Source of the DNA: Acanthamoeba lenticulata
Lineage: Eukaryota; Discosea; Longamoebia; Acanthamoebidae
Assembly (NCBI GenBank): GCA_002179805.1
Contig: NAVB01000113.1
Span: forward strand, 85,647 to 149,646
Direction: 5' to 3'
DNA: 64,000 bases
Shown one piece after another: positions 24,701-35,999 of this stretch (positions within the stretch are counted from its first letter, which is position 1; the number at the start of each line of letters is the position of its first letter). The notes beneath the pieces are model-generated. The model was not told the DNA's origin and searched no databases. It saw nothing but the letters and a program-made list of their open reading frames with translations. The translations under genes and the position numbers were made by a program.

Positions 24701-27544
24701 CCCCCCATACAAAAGCTGTTACCAGTCACTCACAAGTGCGAGTTGGTGCCATGTCATTAGGATGAAGCAGGGCAAGGTGCTCGACATGCTTCAGCCCAAA
24801 CCGTCGCACGTTCCAGAGGCACCACAACACCAGGAGGACGAGCCGGCCAAGGCTGCCGAGGAGGAGACCCCAGCGGGTCTGGCGTCCAAGGCCGTCAAGT
24901 CAGGCGCGCGCACCCGGTCCTTCCTCGTCCATCCACCAAAGCAAGTGGTGCCGCACAGCCCCAGCGTGGCCATCCTCCGATCGCTGCACAAGCCTGTTCC
25001 CCTGTCGCACTCATACTCGCCGTCATCGTCCCCGTCCCTGTCGTCATCCTCGACATCCCTGCTGTCGGGCCGCGCAGTGCCGGGAGCCCTCGCCAAGGGC
25101 GGGCTGGGGGGCAGCCGCGGGTCAGCATTGACGGAAGCACAGCAGCCGGTCGCGTCATTCTACGTAGGCGATGAGGATGACGACCTTCTAGAGGAGGGCA
25201 AGAGCCACAACAAGCGCAAGCGAGAACGGGCCGGAGCATCAGCGGAGGACTCCAAGTCCAGCCGCAAGCAGCCAACAACGCTGGCTGCGGGCGGCTCTTC
25301 CACCGGCGGGCCCCTACGATCGCTTTCTGTGGAGAGGGCGGGCTCCACAAGCACGACCACTACCGCGTCATCTTTGTCGGTCCCCGGGCGGCCGCGGTCC
25401 CGGCGGTCTTCGATCACGTCGTCCAAGCAAATCTTCCTTGAGTCCGATGAGATCGTGGAAGAAGAGGGCGAGCAACAGCGAGACCGCAACCGCGTCCGCC
25501 GCGACCGTCGGTCGGCTTCGTCAGACACACTCACCACCACTACCGCGGCTTCTTCATCTTCTTCTTCAATGGCTGTCAAATCGAGCCGCGGTAGCCGGCG
25601 GGACCTCACAACCACAGCCATGACTTCGAGCGCGAGCACGACGCGAAGTAGCGCCAGCAAACAAAAGGGCGGTAGCGAGAGCAGCGGACCCGTTCTGCGG
25701 CGAAGTACGCGTGGGAAGACCTCCAAGTCCCCAGGCGTGAGTGACAGCGAGGCTACGACGACAACGGCCATAAAGACAAAGAGTACCAACAATAACAACA
25801 AAACAACCCGTAAGCGGCCACGGCTGGAGGACGAGCTGTTGGCTGAGCTGGCCCAAGCCGAACCAGAGGAGCTTCCGCCCAAGCGAGCCAAAGCTCTGCG
25901 CTCAAGGCGGCCACGGCCGCGCAGCGACGAGGGCAAAGCGGAGATCCACGAAGAGGAGGATGCAGAGACAGAAGAGAAGGAAGAGGAGGAGAACGACGAG
26001 GCAGAGGAGACAGGTACCGACGATAATGGCAGCGGGAGGCAGGGTCGACGTAAGAGCACCCGAAGTCGGACGCGCGTTAGCGTGCGAGAGAAGATGGAGC
26101 TCGCGAGACAGCGGCGGCAACAACAGCAGCAGCTTGGCGCGCGACGCCGATCACCATGGGATGGCGGCGACGAGGAGGACGAGAGCAAAGAGAAAGAAAG
26201 CGAATTAGAGGAATGGAGTGAGAAAGAGGATGGGGCGTTAAGTGGCGATGAAGATGAAGAAGAAGAAGAGGAAGAGGACGACATGGCGGACTTCATTGAC
26301 GACGCCAATGCGCCGCAGGATGAAGAAGCCCGGGCCGAGCTTGGCGGTACTCCGGCCTGCCCCTGCTAAGGGCTCGCGCCCTGGGATTGTCGATCTAACA
26401 GTTCTGTGTGGCCCAGCGCTACTCGGACGGGGCATGGGCTCTTCTGCGGCTTTCCCCATCTTTGTACAGTACCTCATTTCCGGATGCCTCGACTCTGACT
26501 TTGTCAGCTCACTGCCTGCCAATGACAGTACGGGCCTCTCCATGCCCTCTTCTTCTCTCATAATTCACATCCCCCCCCCCTCTCCTTTTCTCTCCTCAAC
26601 AAACAGACTACTTCCTGCCGGCTAAGCGTATAATCGAAGGTGCGTCAAAGGCGGGCGCACTGGACCAGTGCCTTCAGACCTGGCGCCTGACATAAAACTC
26701 TGCCCACAGATGCTGTGTTGAGCCGCAAGGAGAGCCTCGTGAGCAGCAGCGCCTGGGTGCCGGCGTTCCGGGTACGGCTCGCCGATCGTTGTAGGCGCAG
26801 GAAGATCTTTTTCTGACATGCAGAACACGCGCGTGTACAGCACCATCTGGAGTCCCTCCCGCACTACACTTCGTGGCAGTCCAAGTCCGTCTTGTCCAAA
26901 GACTGTGAGGCATGCGCAAGGACCGGTCACCCGTGCTCGTACAAGGTAGAATTGTCCGGCCCCCAATACGACGTGCGACGATTCTGGAGCGGTCAGATTT
27001 CGGTACAACTCATGGCGCCAACTGCATTCCCCTCTTCTTTTACTGCGTCATGGGCTCATGGTTATGTGCCTATTTGTTGCAGTTCGCAGAGGTCGGGCAG
27101 AGTGAGTCAGAGAAGGTCCTCTATCGTGTGGGCAGGCAATGCCACACACGAACCAAGCTCTTCCATAGTCTGCACCACTACATGTACATCACCCAGAACC
27201 TGCTCGATGTACGTCGTCCTCAACAAAGGCTATCTCTTCCACGTGATCGCTCCCAGTCATCTCACAACAACCGTGCATGTGGGGAACGCCTTCTTACTGC
27301 AGCAACGAGTCCAGAGCCTGCTGGCCGCGGGCAGAGAAGGGACAAAGATCTTGAAGCAGCTACTCGACGATACAGCTCTGGTGGGCCAGGTACGACATTG
27401 AACTCGTGCACCCGATGAGCGCGCGGCCGCTTAAGCTTGTTCTAACTACTCCCCCAAAATCATGGGCAGTTGATGGAGGAGTTCGAAAGGCTCATTCAGC
27501 GCGCAGACAACTTTCGGGACGATCCGAAGGACCATGATGCATGA
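21739..27544 (+). CDS. BAH-domain and DUF4211-domain nuclear protein
   Basis: Long multi-exon gene for a probable chromatin protein. A small first exon (21739-21792, MSLDSDLVATLDSQEIYK) joins in frame to EVPSLPFELFPNT after an acceptor ending at about 22007. At about 22620-23240 lies a BAH domain (FKIGDSFRCAPK, YYTPEDTVYGRKPYH, DIKGKVTIDDFTIY, FPEDVFYWRQEHY), a fold that reads nucleosomes or modified histone tails. A long coiled and low-complexity centre follows, with Ser, acidic and Lys/Arg blocks and several likely nuclear localisation signals (KRKRER, RKRPR). The C-terminus from about 26290 matches DUF4211, the region shared by vertebrate QSER1 and PRR12: FPIFVQYLISGCLDSDFV, SSAWVPAFRHHLESLP, CEACARTGHPCSYKVELSG. 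The stop follows KDHDA. The domain calls are from pattern memory; the exon joins near 26350-26860 are my reading. Confidence 0.78.
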
Positions 27545-27827
27545 TCGGTCAGACCTCCCTCGGGCCTGTCCGTGTCGTCAGGCAGGCCGAGTTTCATTTG
27601 GAGCAGATATTTGCGACGTCTCTGTGAAATACATGATAAGCGCCAATCATTGGTGAGTCCGACCGGAAGCATCCGGACTACAAGCGCAAAAAATACGCAG
27701 CTTATCGTCTAGGGTTACGTACAAAGGGGGCTTTTTCTGGCCAAAGACTCCGTTCTTGGTACAGCCCCCAAATAAATAGGTTTTTTGGTGTTAATCTGCT
27801 CTGCGACACACACCAGAAGAAAAAGAA

Positions 27828-29671
27828 ATGGCCCAAAGTCTGCGCGCTGGCATTCCGAGGCAAGCCTCTGCCAATGCTCTGGCTTCCACATCGACTTGCC
27901 CCTTCCTGAAGTTGGCCGAAAATCCGGCTCAGCAGCGAGCATACCTCCTCAACTTCGGCGGCGAATGTCCCTTCTTGGGCATGGTGAATGGAAAGCGTCC
28001 GTTGATGACAAGCTCTGCACCGGTCAACGCCGCTGCCCATGCGCAAATGGCCAACTGCCCTTCCGAGGCCTTCTCGGGCCACCTCGGCTCTCAATTTATG
28101 GGGGCTGCCAACAATCAGTTCCTCATGCAGGAGCTCCAAGAAGCGGCGTCGGAAATTCAGAGCAGTGTGGAGCGTGAAATCGCTCTCGGCTTCGATCGAC
28201 CTGTTGAGCGGAAGCACAAGCGTACGCCTTATTATTGTCGTCGTCACCCTAGGCTTCTTTTGGCGTGGGATTAACAAAATCCCGACGCCATATTTAGACA
28301 ACAATTCGGCTGACGTGCTCCGCAAGTACAACGCCACCTTCGAGGGCGCACTCTCGGGCATCAAGAAGGAAGGTCGCTACCGTGTCTTTGCCCACATCGA
28401 ACGCAAGGCTGGAAAATTCCCCGAGGCGACTCTGCACCAGGAAGCTGACGGCGTACACAAGACCAAGCCCATCACAGTCTGGTGTTCCAACGACTACCTT
28501 GGACAGGGCCAGAATCCTGTGGTTGTTAATGCCATGAAGGAAGCCATTGACAAGGTATGGTTCTGCAGAACTTGGGTTTTTGCGTAGTAGATATGTGTCC
28601 TAACTGAGGATTCTTCACTGGTTGCAGTGTGGAGCTGGTGCTGGTGGTACACGAAACATCTCAGGAACCAGCCACTATCACGTTGAGCTGGAGAAGGAAC
28701 TGGCGGATCTGCACCAAACTGAGTCGGCTCTGCTCTTCACTTCTTGCTACGTGGCCAATGAGGCTTCAATCAGCACCATGGCCAAGATTCTTCCTGGCAT
28801 GGTCATCTTCTCCGACCAGCTCAACCACGCCTCGTTGATCGCGGGTATTCGCAGCTCCGGCTGCGAGAAGCGCGTTTTCCGCAACAACGACGTCGACCAC
28901 CTGCACCAGCTCATGAAGGAGTACCCTAAGGACCGACCCAAGATGGTGATCTTCGAGTCAGTCTACTCCATGGAGGGTAACATTGGGCCCATCGAGAAGA
29001 TCTGCGACGTGGCGGATGAACACAACGCACTCACTTTCCTCGACGAGGTCCACGCCGTAGGCCTGTATGGCGCTCGCGGCGCCGGCATCGCCGAGCGCGA
29101 TGGCGTGATGGATCGCCTCAGCATCATCTCCGGCACGCTGGCCAAGGGCTACGGTGTTGGCGGTGGCTACATCGCTTCGTCCGCCCCGATTATCGACGCC
29201 GTCCGCTCCTTCGCACCGGGCTTCATCTTCACCACCTCGCTCAACCCACCCATGGCCGCCGCTGCCCAGGCTAGCGTCTCCTTCCTCAAGCAGAACCCAC
29301 AGATCCGCGACAAGCACCAGGAGAGGGCGGCGACCCTCAAGACGCGCCTTAACCAGGCGGGCATTCCGGTCATGCCCTCGGAGAGCCACATCGTCCCTGT
29401 CTTTGTCGGCGACGCGACTCTGTGCAAGCGGATCTCGGACGAGTTGCTCAACAAGTACAACATCTACGTGCAGCCCATCAACTACCCGACGGTGCCCAAG
29501 GGCGAAGAGCGCCTGCGGCTTACCCCGACGCCCTTCCACACCGATGAGATGATGAACCACCTCGTGTCCGCCATCACCACCGCCTTCAAGGACATCGGCA
29601 CGCCTGCCATGCGTTCCGCCTACGAGCACTACATGCAGAAGCTGGGTCCTGTCCTGCCGAGGCGCTCCTAA
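27828..29671 (+). CDS. ALAS: 5-aminolevulinate synthase (mitochondrial)
   Basis: PLP enzyme of the alpha-oxoamine synthase family that condenses glycine with succinyl-CoA to give 5-aminolevulinate, the first step of haem synthesis. Three exons are read. The N-terminal extension carries three Cys-Pro dipeptides (TCPFLKLAE, ECPFLGM, NCPSEAF); the first two match haem-regulatory motifs seen in animal ALAS. The core has YRVFAHIERKAGKFP, VWCSNDYLGQGQNP, GAGAGGTRNISGTSHYHVELE, DEVHAVGLYG and the PLP lysine in SGTLAKGYG. The end is LRLTPTPFHT plus a short tail. ATG 27828 (MAQSLRAGIPRQA) gives a presequence-like start. The catalytic Asp, His and Lys motifs are intact. Confidence 0.96.
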
Positions 29672-29866
29672 CGTTGGCCGAAGGCGAAGGAGGTTGCGCT
29701 TGTATGTTTCTCTTCGTCTCAAATACGAGCTTTTGTTTTTTTGGGGTCACTTCTGGCTGGGCCCTGGGAAAAGAAGGGCGAGACGAGAAATGGCGCGCAG
29801 AAATGTTCTTCTTTTGGCGTGGCCGGGAAAGGGCTGGTTTTTCTGCTGTTTGGTGTTGGGCCAGGA

Positions 29867-31586
29867 ATGGATGGCGGGGGCGAGGAGCCGAGGGTGATGA
29901 TGGGAAGGCAGTTGGCCGGAGAGAGAGAAGGAAGCAACGTGATCAACATGAACGTACCGGCACAGATCAACTCGGCCCTAATGGGCATTGAATCGATGCT
30001 GCGGCGACAGCTGCAGTTTACGGAAGGCGGGAGCGAGGACAGCACCGCAGGACGCATTGAGGAGAGTCCACAGTACACGGTACTAGGAAGCGGAAGCCAC
30101 CCCATATCGATTCGAATAGAAAGGTCGAGAGAGAACATTCCTGCCGTTCTTGAAGAGAATCGCGGCCTGCGTCCTGGAGCGTCAGTCAACAGCGAAGATG
30201 AAGAGAGTGAGGGTGACGAAGAAGTGGGCAGAGCGAACGGCGAAGAGACCGAAGAGGTTGATGCTTCAGCCATCGACTTGCTTTCGGGTGACGTGGCTAC
30301 ACGCATTGAGTTACAGTCAGTTATTCGATGGTTAGAGCAGGCCTTCCCCTTCCTCATGCTCCTTCTTCTTGTCTTTTTGTACCAACACCGAACCGGTACC
30401 TTTATCCTGCTTCCTCCTCTTAGCCCATTGCGTGGTGAGAGCCCTCAAGCTGACTCTGTGCGGACCGACCAGGCATCACTACGTTTGCATGGTTGACTGC
30501 TATCCTCTACCACACGAACGTCATCATAAAGAAGCAAGTCGCTCTGAAGCAGGGCCGACAGGTTGCGCCACTTCTTGGCGTCATCGCCGTTCTCTTCCTC
30601 CACATCAACTGTACATACTTCTTGTTCCGGGCGGAAGAGTTCTGGCGAGGCCTCATCTTCATTCCGCCCTCCGCTGCCTCTTTCTGGGATACCGTGTGGA
30701 TCATCGTACTTAACGGTACTGCTCCGTGTCTTCTCCCCGTCCTCTGCCTAGTTGCTCTTCGCCTCTCGGTTGGCTGACGCCAGCTGTGTATGTGCAGACC
30801 TGATGGTTCGTTATGCGTCGATGATTGTGAAAGCGGCCGCGATTATCATGCTTGGTCACCTACCTCCTTTCAAACGAAGAGTAAGACCCTCTTTTGCCCT
30901 TTTCTTGAGCCCAAGAAGCGCTCCCTGGACACACACTCAATCATTTTCTCTTTCTCTCTCTATCTCTCTCTCTTGGTGATCGTGGTGACAACAGTCGCAG
31001 CTCTATGCTGTGGTGGAGGTGCTGGCCAACTTGTACAGAATCGTGTTGCCTGTCTCCTTGTGGTTTGCCTACTTCATTGGCGAGCAGGAGGAGCGCATCT
31101 TCTCTTCGCTTATGGCCGGTCTCTACCTCATCTTCAAGTTCAGCGGCATCTTGGCCAAGGCTCGACAGGCTGCAGCCATCGTCCGTGCCTACATGTTGCA
31201 TGAAGTGGTGCGTCGCTCGCCCATTATCCCCTCTTCCTTGAAGGGTTTTGGTACTGACCCGCGGCGCTCCTCATCGCAGAGGTATGGAAAGCATGCCTCA
31301 CTTGAACAGGTGCTGGAAGCTGGCGACATGTGCGCCATTTGCCAGGAGAAGATGAAGGATCCCATCGTTCTGCGCTGTACGCTTGCTCTTGCCCCCACTT
31401 CACTCCTGACCTGCTGCAGGTCTGACCGATTTACCCTTTACAGGTGGGCACATCTACTGCGACGACTGCGTCTCACGATGGTTTGAGCGCGAAAAAACGT
31501 GCCCCCTCTGCCGGACGGTCATCAACACTGCAGGGTACAAGACCCACTCGGATGGCAGCACGTCTCTTCTCGTGCAACTCTTTTGA
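29867..31586 (+). CDS. RNFT1/RNFT2-like transmembrane RING E3 ubiquitin ligase
   Basis: Membrane-embedded ubiquitin ligase related to RNFT1/RNFT2, which act at the ER. An acidic, Ser-rich cytosolic N-terminus (about 130 residues) precedes roughly six hydrophobic segments: [79 protein letters not shown] and others. The C-terminus is a C3HC4 [40 protein letters not shown], then the family tail with [11 protein letters not shown]. The RING is split by an intron near 31377. ATG 29867 is the first in-frame ATG after the previous gene that leads directly into the acidic domain; an upstream ATG at 29741 in the same frame cannot be excluded. Confidence 0.87.
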
Positions 31587-31698
31587 GGAGAGACCTCTGC
31601 TCCCTTCTATTTATTTACGCCCTAACACGGCGCCCAATTGAAAATCAAAGAAGTTCAAAACGCGCTTGTCGACACAAACACAAAGAACACGCGGCGGT

Positions 31699-31703
31699 CC
31701 AAT
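31699..31703 (+). promoter_or_regulatory. CCAAT box upstream of histone H3
   Basis: CCAAT sits 65 bp upstream of the TATA element of the H3 gene, a spacing typical of histone promoters. Assigned from position and sequence only. Confidence 0.4.
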
Positions 31704-31705
31704 GA

Positions 31706-32269
<564 letters not shown>

Positions 32270-32716
32270 GCTTGCTCGACCATGACGACCGAATGTGATT
32301 CTTCCCCCCCCCCCCTCTTGTAAAGCTAAAACCTCTCCCCGGTTTTGCGGCACTGCCGGCAAACTCGTCCAGCGTGATATACACGCACCACGCGAGGCGC
32401 AGCCAACTGTGCCGTTAAGTTATTTTGTTCCACGCTTCAATAAAACCACTTCATCATCATCATCATCATGTTATCACAGCACCTCTTGTTTTGTGTCCAA
32501 AATTTTCTTTCCTTTTTTAATTTTTTTCGTGTTCACGGAAATCACCCTGTTCAGTTTGCTTTTCCGCAGTTTTTCCGGAATTTCATTCGCTCTTGGCTCG
32601 ACGTAAGTCTTTGTCGGGCCGTTTTCACATTCAATTCAATTCCTCACCCACAGTTCCTCAACACACCCACTTCTCTTCCTCCTGCCATAAACTAAAAACA
32701 AAACCTCCTCATCATC
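32270..32716. other. Intergenic, histone H3 to PB1 gene
   Basis: About 450 bp with a 12-nt C run (32304-32315), a CAT-repeat stretch near 32451 and T-rich sequence. It must contain the H3 3' end and the PB1 gene promoter. No coding or RNA gene is recognised. Confidence 0.5.
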
Positions 32717-33575
32717 ATGAGCTCAATCACAGTCAAGGTTGCCTACAAGGACGACATCAGGCGCTTTTGTTTGCCTGAGACCATCACCTTTGCCGATTTC
32801 CTCAACCATGTCGGCAAGCTGTTCAAGGTGGACGAGGTGACCGTAAAATATGTGGACGACGAGGGCGACGCCATCGTTGTGACCTCCGATGAGGAGCTTC
32901 AAGAGGCCTTCCGTCTCGCCAAGGAGCTCAAGCCCCCCATCTTGCGCGTCACCATCCAAGGCGCTGCGCTTGCGTTGAAAAAGACCGAAGTGGTGATCGT
33001 GGAAAAGACCATTCTTCCCTCGGGCGCAGAGCTCACCACCTCCCAGTACCCGCCTCTTGACGTTGCCTACTGGGATGCTCCTGCCAAGAAGACAACGACG
33101 ACGCAGCCCCTCGCTGCCCTGCCCGAGGAGCCGCGCCCGTTGCGCATTGCACAGCAAATGGCCGACCATTGCCAAGCCACGTCGCGCTCCGTTACGCAGT
33201 GCTCGCGGGACACCGCCAACGATACCCTCAAGTACTCCGATCGCACGCGCTTGCAGCTCAACGACAGCGGCCTCGTCCACTCGACCGTGTCCCTCTGCTC
33301 TGAGCTTTCCCGCAAGATCGCCGAAGACTGTCGTCTACTGAGTCTGCAGACCGCAGAGATCTCGAGGACCCTCGCTGCCGAGCGGTCTGCCGACGTGCAC
33401 ACCTTTGCCGGCTTCAAAAACAACCTAGAGTACGTTTTCTCCTATTCAAAGCCTTTTGCTTCATCCTCGCTTACTCACGCTCTTCCTCTTGCCTTGCAGC
33501 TTGTTGGCTGCCGAGACCGCGCAGATGTGCCGTAATCTCTGCCAGGCCACCACCCTCTCTTCCATGCCTCTCTAA
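32717..33575 (+). CDS. PB1-domain protein
   Basis: Two exons (32717-33429 and 33500-33575) give 262 residues. Residues 1 to about 80 form a PB1 domain, a ubiquitin-like heterodimerisation module: a first strand with basic residues (SITVKVAYKDDIRRF) and a clear acidic OPCA motif (YVDDEGDAIVVTSDEELQEAF), so it could pair both ways (type I/II). The rest is Ser/Thr/Ala-rich and mostly helical, with no ZZ finger, kinase or UBA domain, so it is not a full p62 or NBR1. The partner and pathway are not evident from the sequence. The start ATG follows a CATCATCATG stretch and leads straight into the domain. Confidence 0.85.
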
Positions 33576-33856
33576 GTGGCCAAAAACTGGCCTTATGCTC
33601 ATGCATTTTGTACAGAGCCGGCAGACAGTTCCCCTCCCCTACTGTCTCCCTTCTTTTGCTGCTCTCTTCTTGTCCATACAGTTGATTTCTGCTTCTTTGC
33701 GCACCAGTCCAAGTGTGAACCGTCTCTTTCATGAAAGGGCTTTCGCAATCCGCAACGGCCGTAGCTGAAGCACCTGGTTTGGTAGCTGAAGCGCCTGGTA
33801 GGATTATGAGAGTGACGGATACGGCGGTCACATTAGTGGAAAGTCCTTTACCTGAC

Positions 33857-33975
33857 GGATACGGCCATACTGCGCAGAAAGCACCGCTTCCCATCCGAAC
33901 AGCGAAGTTAAGCTGCGCCAGGCGGTGTTAGTACTGGGGTGGGCGACCACCCGGGAATCCACCGTGTCGTATCCT
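33857..33975 (+). rRNA. 5S ribosomal RNA (copy 1)
   Basis: 119-nt 5S rRNA. The terminal stem pairs GGATACGG with the 3' end CGTATCC. Universal elements are present: CCATCCGAACAGCGAAGTTAA with the internal promoter box, and the loop/helix IV-V region TAGTACTGGGGTGGGCGACCA. It is followed within about 10 nt by TTTTT, a Pol III terminator. It is identical in length and sequence to copy 2. Confidence 0.96.
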
Positions 33976-33991
33976 CCCTTCCTTTTTAATC
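33976..33991 (+). terminator. Pol III terminator of 5S copy 1
   Basis: A T run (CTTCCTTTTTAATC) directly after the 5S gene. The same downstream block, one T shorter, follows copy 2. Confidence 0.7.
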
Positions 33992-34173
33992 TCTCGCCAC
34001 CGTCATGTTCTTTTGGCCCTACACCCTCTTGTACCCTTTTTGGAAGCAAGTCCCGGACACGACCACAGGGTGGCAGGCGGTCGGCAACATATGATAAATA
34101 AATATTTATGTATCCTCTTTCATTTTTTCAGAGCCAGCTCTGCAGCTGCCCCGCAAAAACATCGAACGACATC

Positions 34174-35511
34174 TTATTGGCTGGTGCTATCATCATCAGC
34201 TTCACTTTCTTTCTCATCATCGATCGAGGTCAGGGTCGAGGCCACGGTCAGGCGGAGACCGTCGGCGTACATAGACCTGTCCGAGATCCAGAAACCGCGG
34301 CTGTTCCTTTTGTTGATCCAGCGCTGGAGACTCTCGGGCGACTCGCCGGGTATCCTCCACACCGCGTCTCTGTCGTCGTCATAGATGCTCTTCTTGCATA
34401 GATGTGACGCCCGGCACACCTTCCAAATGACTTCGCTCTCCCTGCCATACTCGTGCTTGACTTTGATGTGGCACATCGCCCGCGAGGCAAAGGAAAAGCC
34501 CTCTCGCACCTGGCGGCACACCTCCGTGGGCACCTCCTCGGGATCCTCACGATGAAGTACTATACGCTCAAAGAGCGGAATGACGTCGGCGTGCCGGCCG
34601 TCGAGGAGGAACCAGTCCGTGGGCGCGCCTGGATGTCCAAACCAGGTCTCACAGTCGTGCGAGAGCATCACGTACGCGAGCTCTGCCAGTCGCGCAGCCG
34701 CAGCCGTGGAGGCCAGGGCCCGCCTCATCCGTTTGGCCTGCCGCTCGGCCTCGACCACTGGCTCTTCTTTCTCGGCCAGGCGCTTCCTCGACTGATCGCG
34801 CGCGGCGACTAACGAGGCCGCACGTGATCGATGTTCTTGCAGAGCGGGCGGTCCGGACTCGCTCAGCAGCCAACGCACCGACGCGACATGACCGCCCTTA
34901 CGCGCTGCCTCGAGGCATCGGCCCTGGCAGGGACATCCGTTCTCGTGGGCCCATTGCAGGGCGGCTGCGTCGCCTGCCTTACCCAGGAGGCGGCAAACCT
35001 TGTCGTCTTCGCCCCACGAGCACCCGCTCTTGCGCACCAAGGCGAGCGTAGCAAGGTCGCCGTTCTCAGCCGCTGCTACGCAGGCGCTTTCATCGCAGGG
35101 ACATCCTTGAGCAAGCAGCCACTCAAAGGTGTCGATTTGCTGGGCTTTTACGGCACGCATGCACGCCGTCGCGTCCCAAGGGCAATGGTGCCTGCGAAGC
35201 CGCTCGATGACGTCATGTCGCCCGGCCGCTGCGGCCTCAGCGCACAAACGCTCGTCGCAGGGGAGGCCTGTCTCGGTGGCCCATTCGACTACGTCCCATT
35301 GCTGACTGGCCGCGGCCTCAGCGCACAATTTGGCGTCCATCCTGTCATGGCCGTTGTTGACGGCCCACTGCAGCACGGGGAGGTTGTGGTGGCGGATAGC
35401 AAGCGAACACAGCAGGTCTTCCAAGGGCTGCTCGGCGAGAAGGGTTTCTAGTTGGTCTATGTTGCCATCCTCCACCGCAAGGCTGCAGGTTAGCCAACGC
35501 ACGGAGTCCAT
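34174..35511 (-). CDS. Intronless ankyrin-like repeat protein
   Basis: Single open frame of 445 residues with no introns, unlike most neighbours. The N-terminal about 240 residues consist of about seven degenerate ankyrin-like repeats built on a 'xxWAxENGCPCxxxxCxxAAxxGxxxxxxWL' pattern (WAVNNGHDRMDAKLCAEAAA, WATETGLPCDERLCAEAAAA, WLLAQGCPCDESACVAAAE, WAHENGCPCQGRCLEAARKG). This repeat style is common in amoebae and giant viruses. A basic helix (ARDQSRKRLAEKEEPVVEAERQ) and a C-terminal domain with no recognised family follow. It ends in an acidic tail. It lies between two 5S rRNA genes, antisense to them. No function can be assigned. Confidence 0.8.
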   Translation of the reverse strand: MDSVRWLTCSLAVEDGNIDQLETLLAEQPLEDLLCSLAIRHHNLPVLQWAVNNGHDRMDAKLCAEAAASQQWDVVEWATETGLPCDERLCAEAAAAGRHDVIERLRRHHCPWDATACMRAVKAQQIDTFEWLLAQGCPCDESACVAAAENGDLATLALVRKSGCSWGEDDKVCRLLGKAGDAAALQWAHENGCPCQGRCLEAARKGGHVASVRWLLSESGPPALQEHRSRAASLVAARDQSRKRLAEKEEPVVEAERQAKRMRRALASTAAAARLAELAYVMLSHDCETWFGHPGAPTDWFLLDGRHADVIPLFERIVLHREDPEEVPTEVCRQVREGFSFASRAMCHIKVKHEYGRESEVIWKVCRASHLCKKSIYDDDRDAVWRIPGESPESLQRWINKRNSRGFWISDRSMYADGLRLTVASTLTSIDDEKESEADDDSTSQ

Positions 35512-35697
35512 GTTGCGTTGGGAAAGCAGGGCAAAAAAAATTTATGGCCCAACCACCAACTTTCACGCAATTTTTTCACGCAAATCTGAACTTGCAGTGG
35601 CCCTGGCTTCTGCGCCCTTTTGGCTGCGGGCGGCTTGTGTTTCTTTGGCGGATGAACAAGCCCTGGTGAGGACAACCGCCTACTCTCGTCCACTAAT

Positions 35698-35816
35698 GGA
35701 TACGGCCATACTGCGCAGAAAGCACCGCTTCCCATCCGAACAGCGAAGTTAAGCTGCGCCAGGCGGTGTTAGTACTGGGGTGGGCGACCACCCGGGAATC
35801 CACCGTGTCGTATCCT
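35698..35816 (+). rRNA. 5S ribosomal RNA (copy 2)
   Basis: 119-nt 5S rRNA that reads the same as copy 1 throughout, including the terminal stem and internal promoter region. The 5' flanks of the two copies differ, while about 15 nt of 3' flank are shared, so the transcribed unit plus terminator is what has been conserved or copied. Confidence 0.96.
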
Positions 35817-35831
35817 CCCTTCCTTTTAATC
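35817..35831 (+). terminator. Pol III terminator of 5S copy 2
   Basis: TTCCTTTTAATC directly after the gene; four T residues suffice for Pol III. Confidence 0.65.
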
Positions 35832-35999
35832 TACGTATCCTTTGGCTCCTCTGTTGCTCATCTTCTGCAGCGCCGTATTCCATTGTGGGGAACTGTGGCT
35901 AAGTTGGCTGTTTCTGCTGTGCAAGGAAGGGCGGTATGAAAACACACTTACGTGTGTCCGCATGAGGTCTGTATTCCGGCCGCGATATTCCCACAACGC

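Noticed and set aside
25160..26308. 382-residue open frame on the minus strand, very Ser-rich
   Set aside because: It is the antisense of the acidic, Ser- and Lys-rich exon of the BAH-DUF4211 gene. GC-rich coding sequence often leaves the opposite strand open. It shows no domain.
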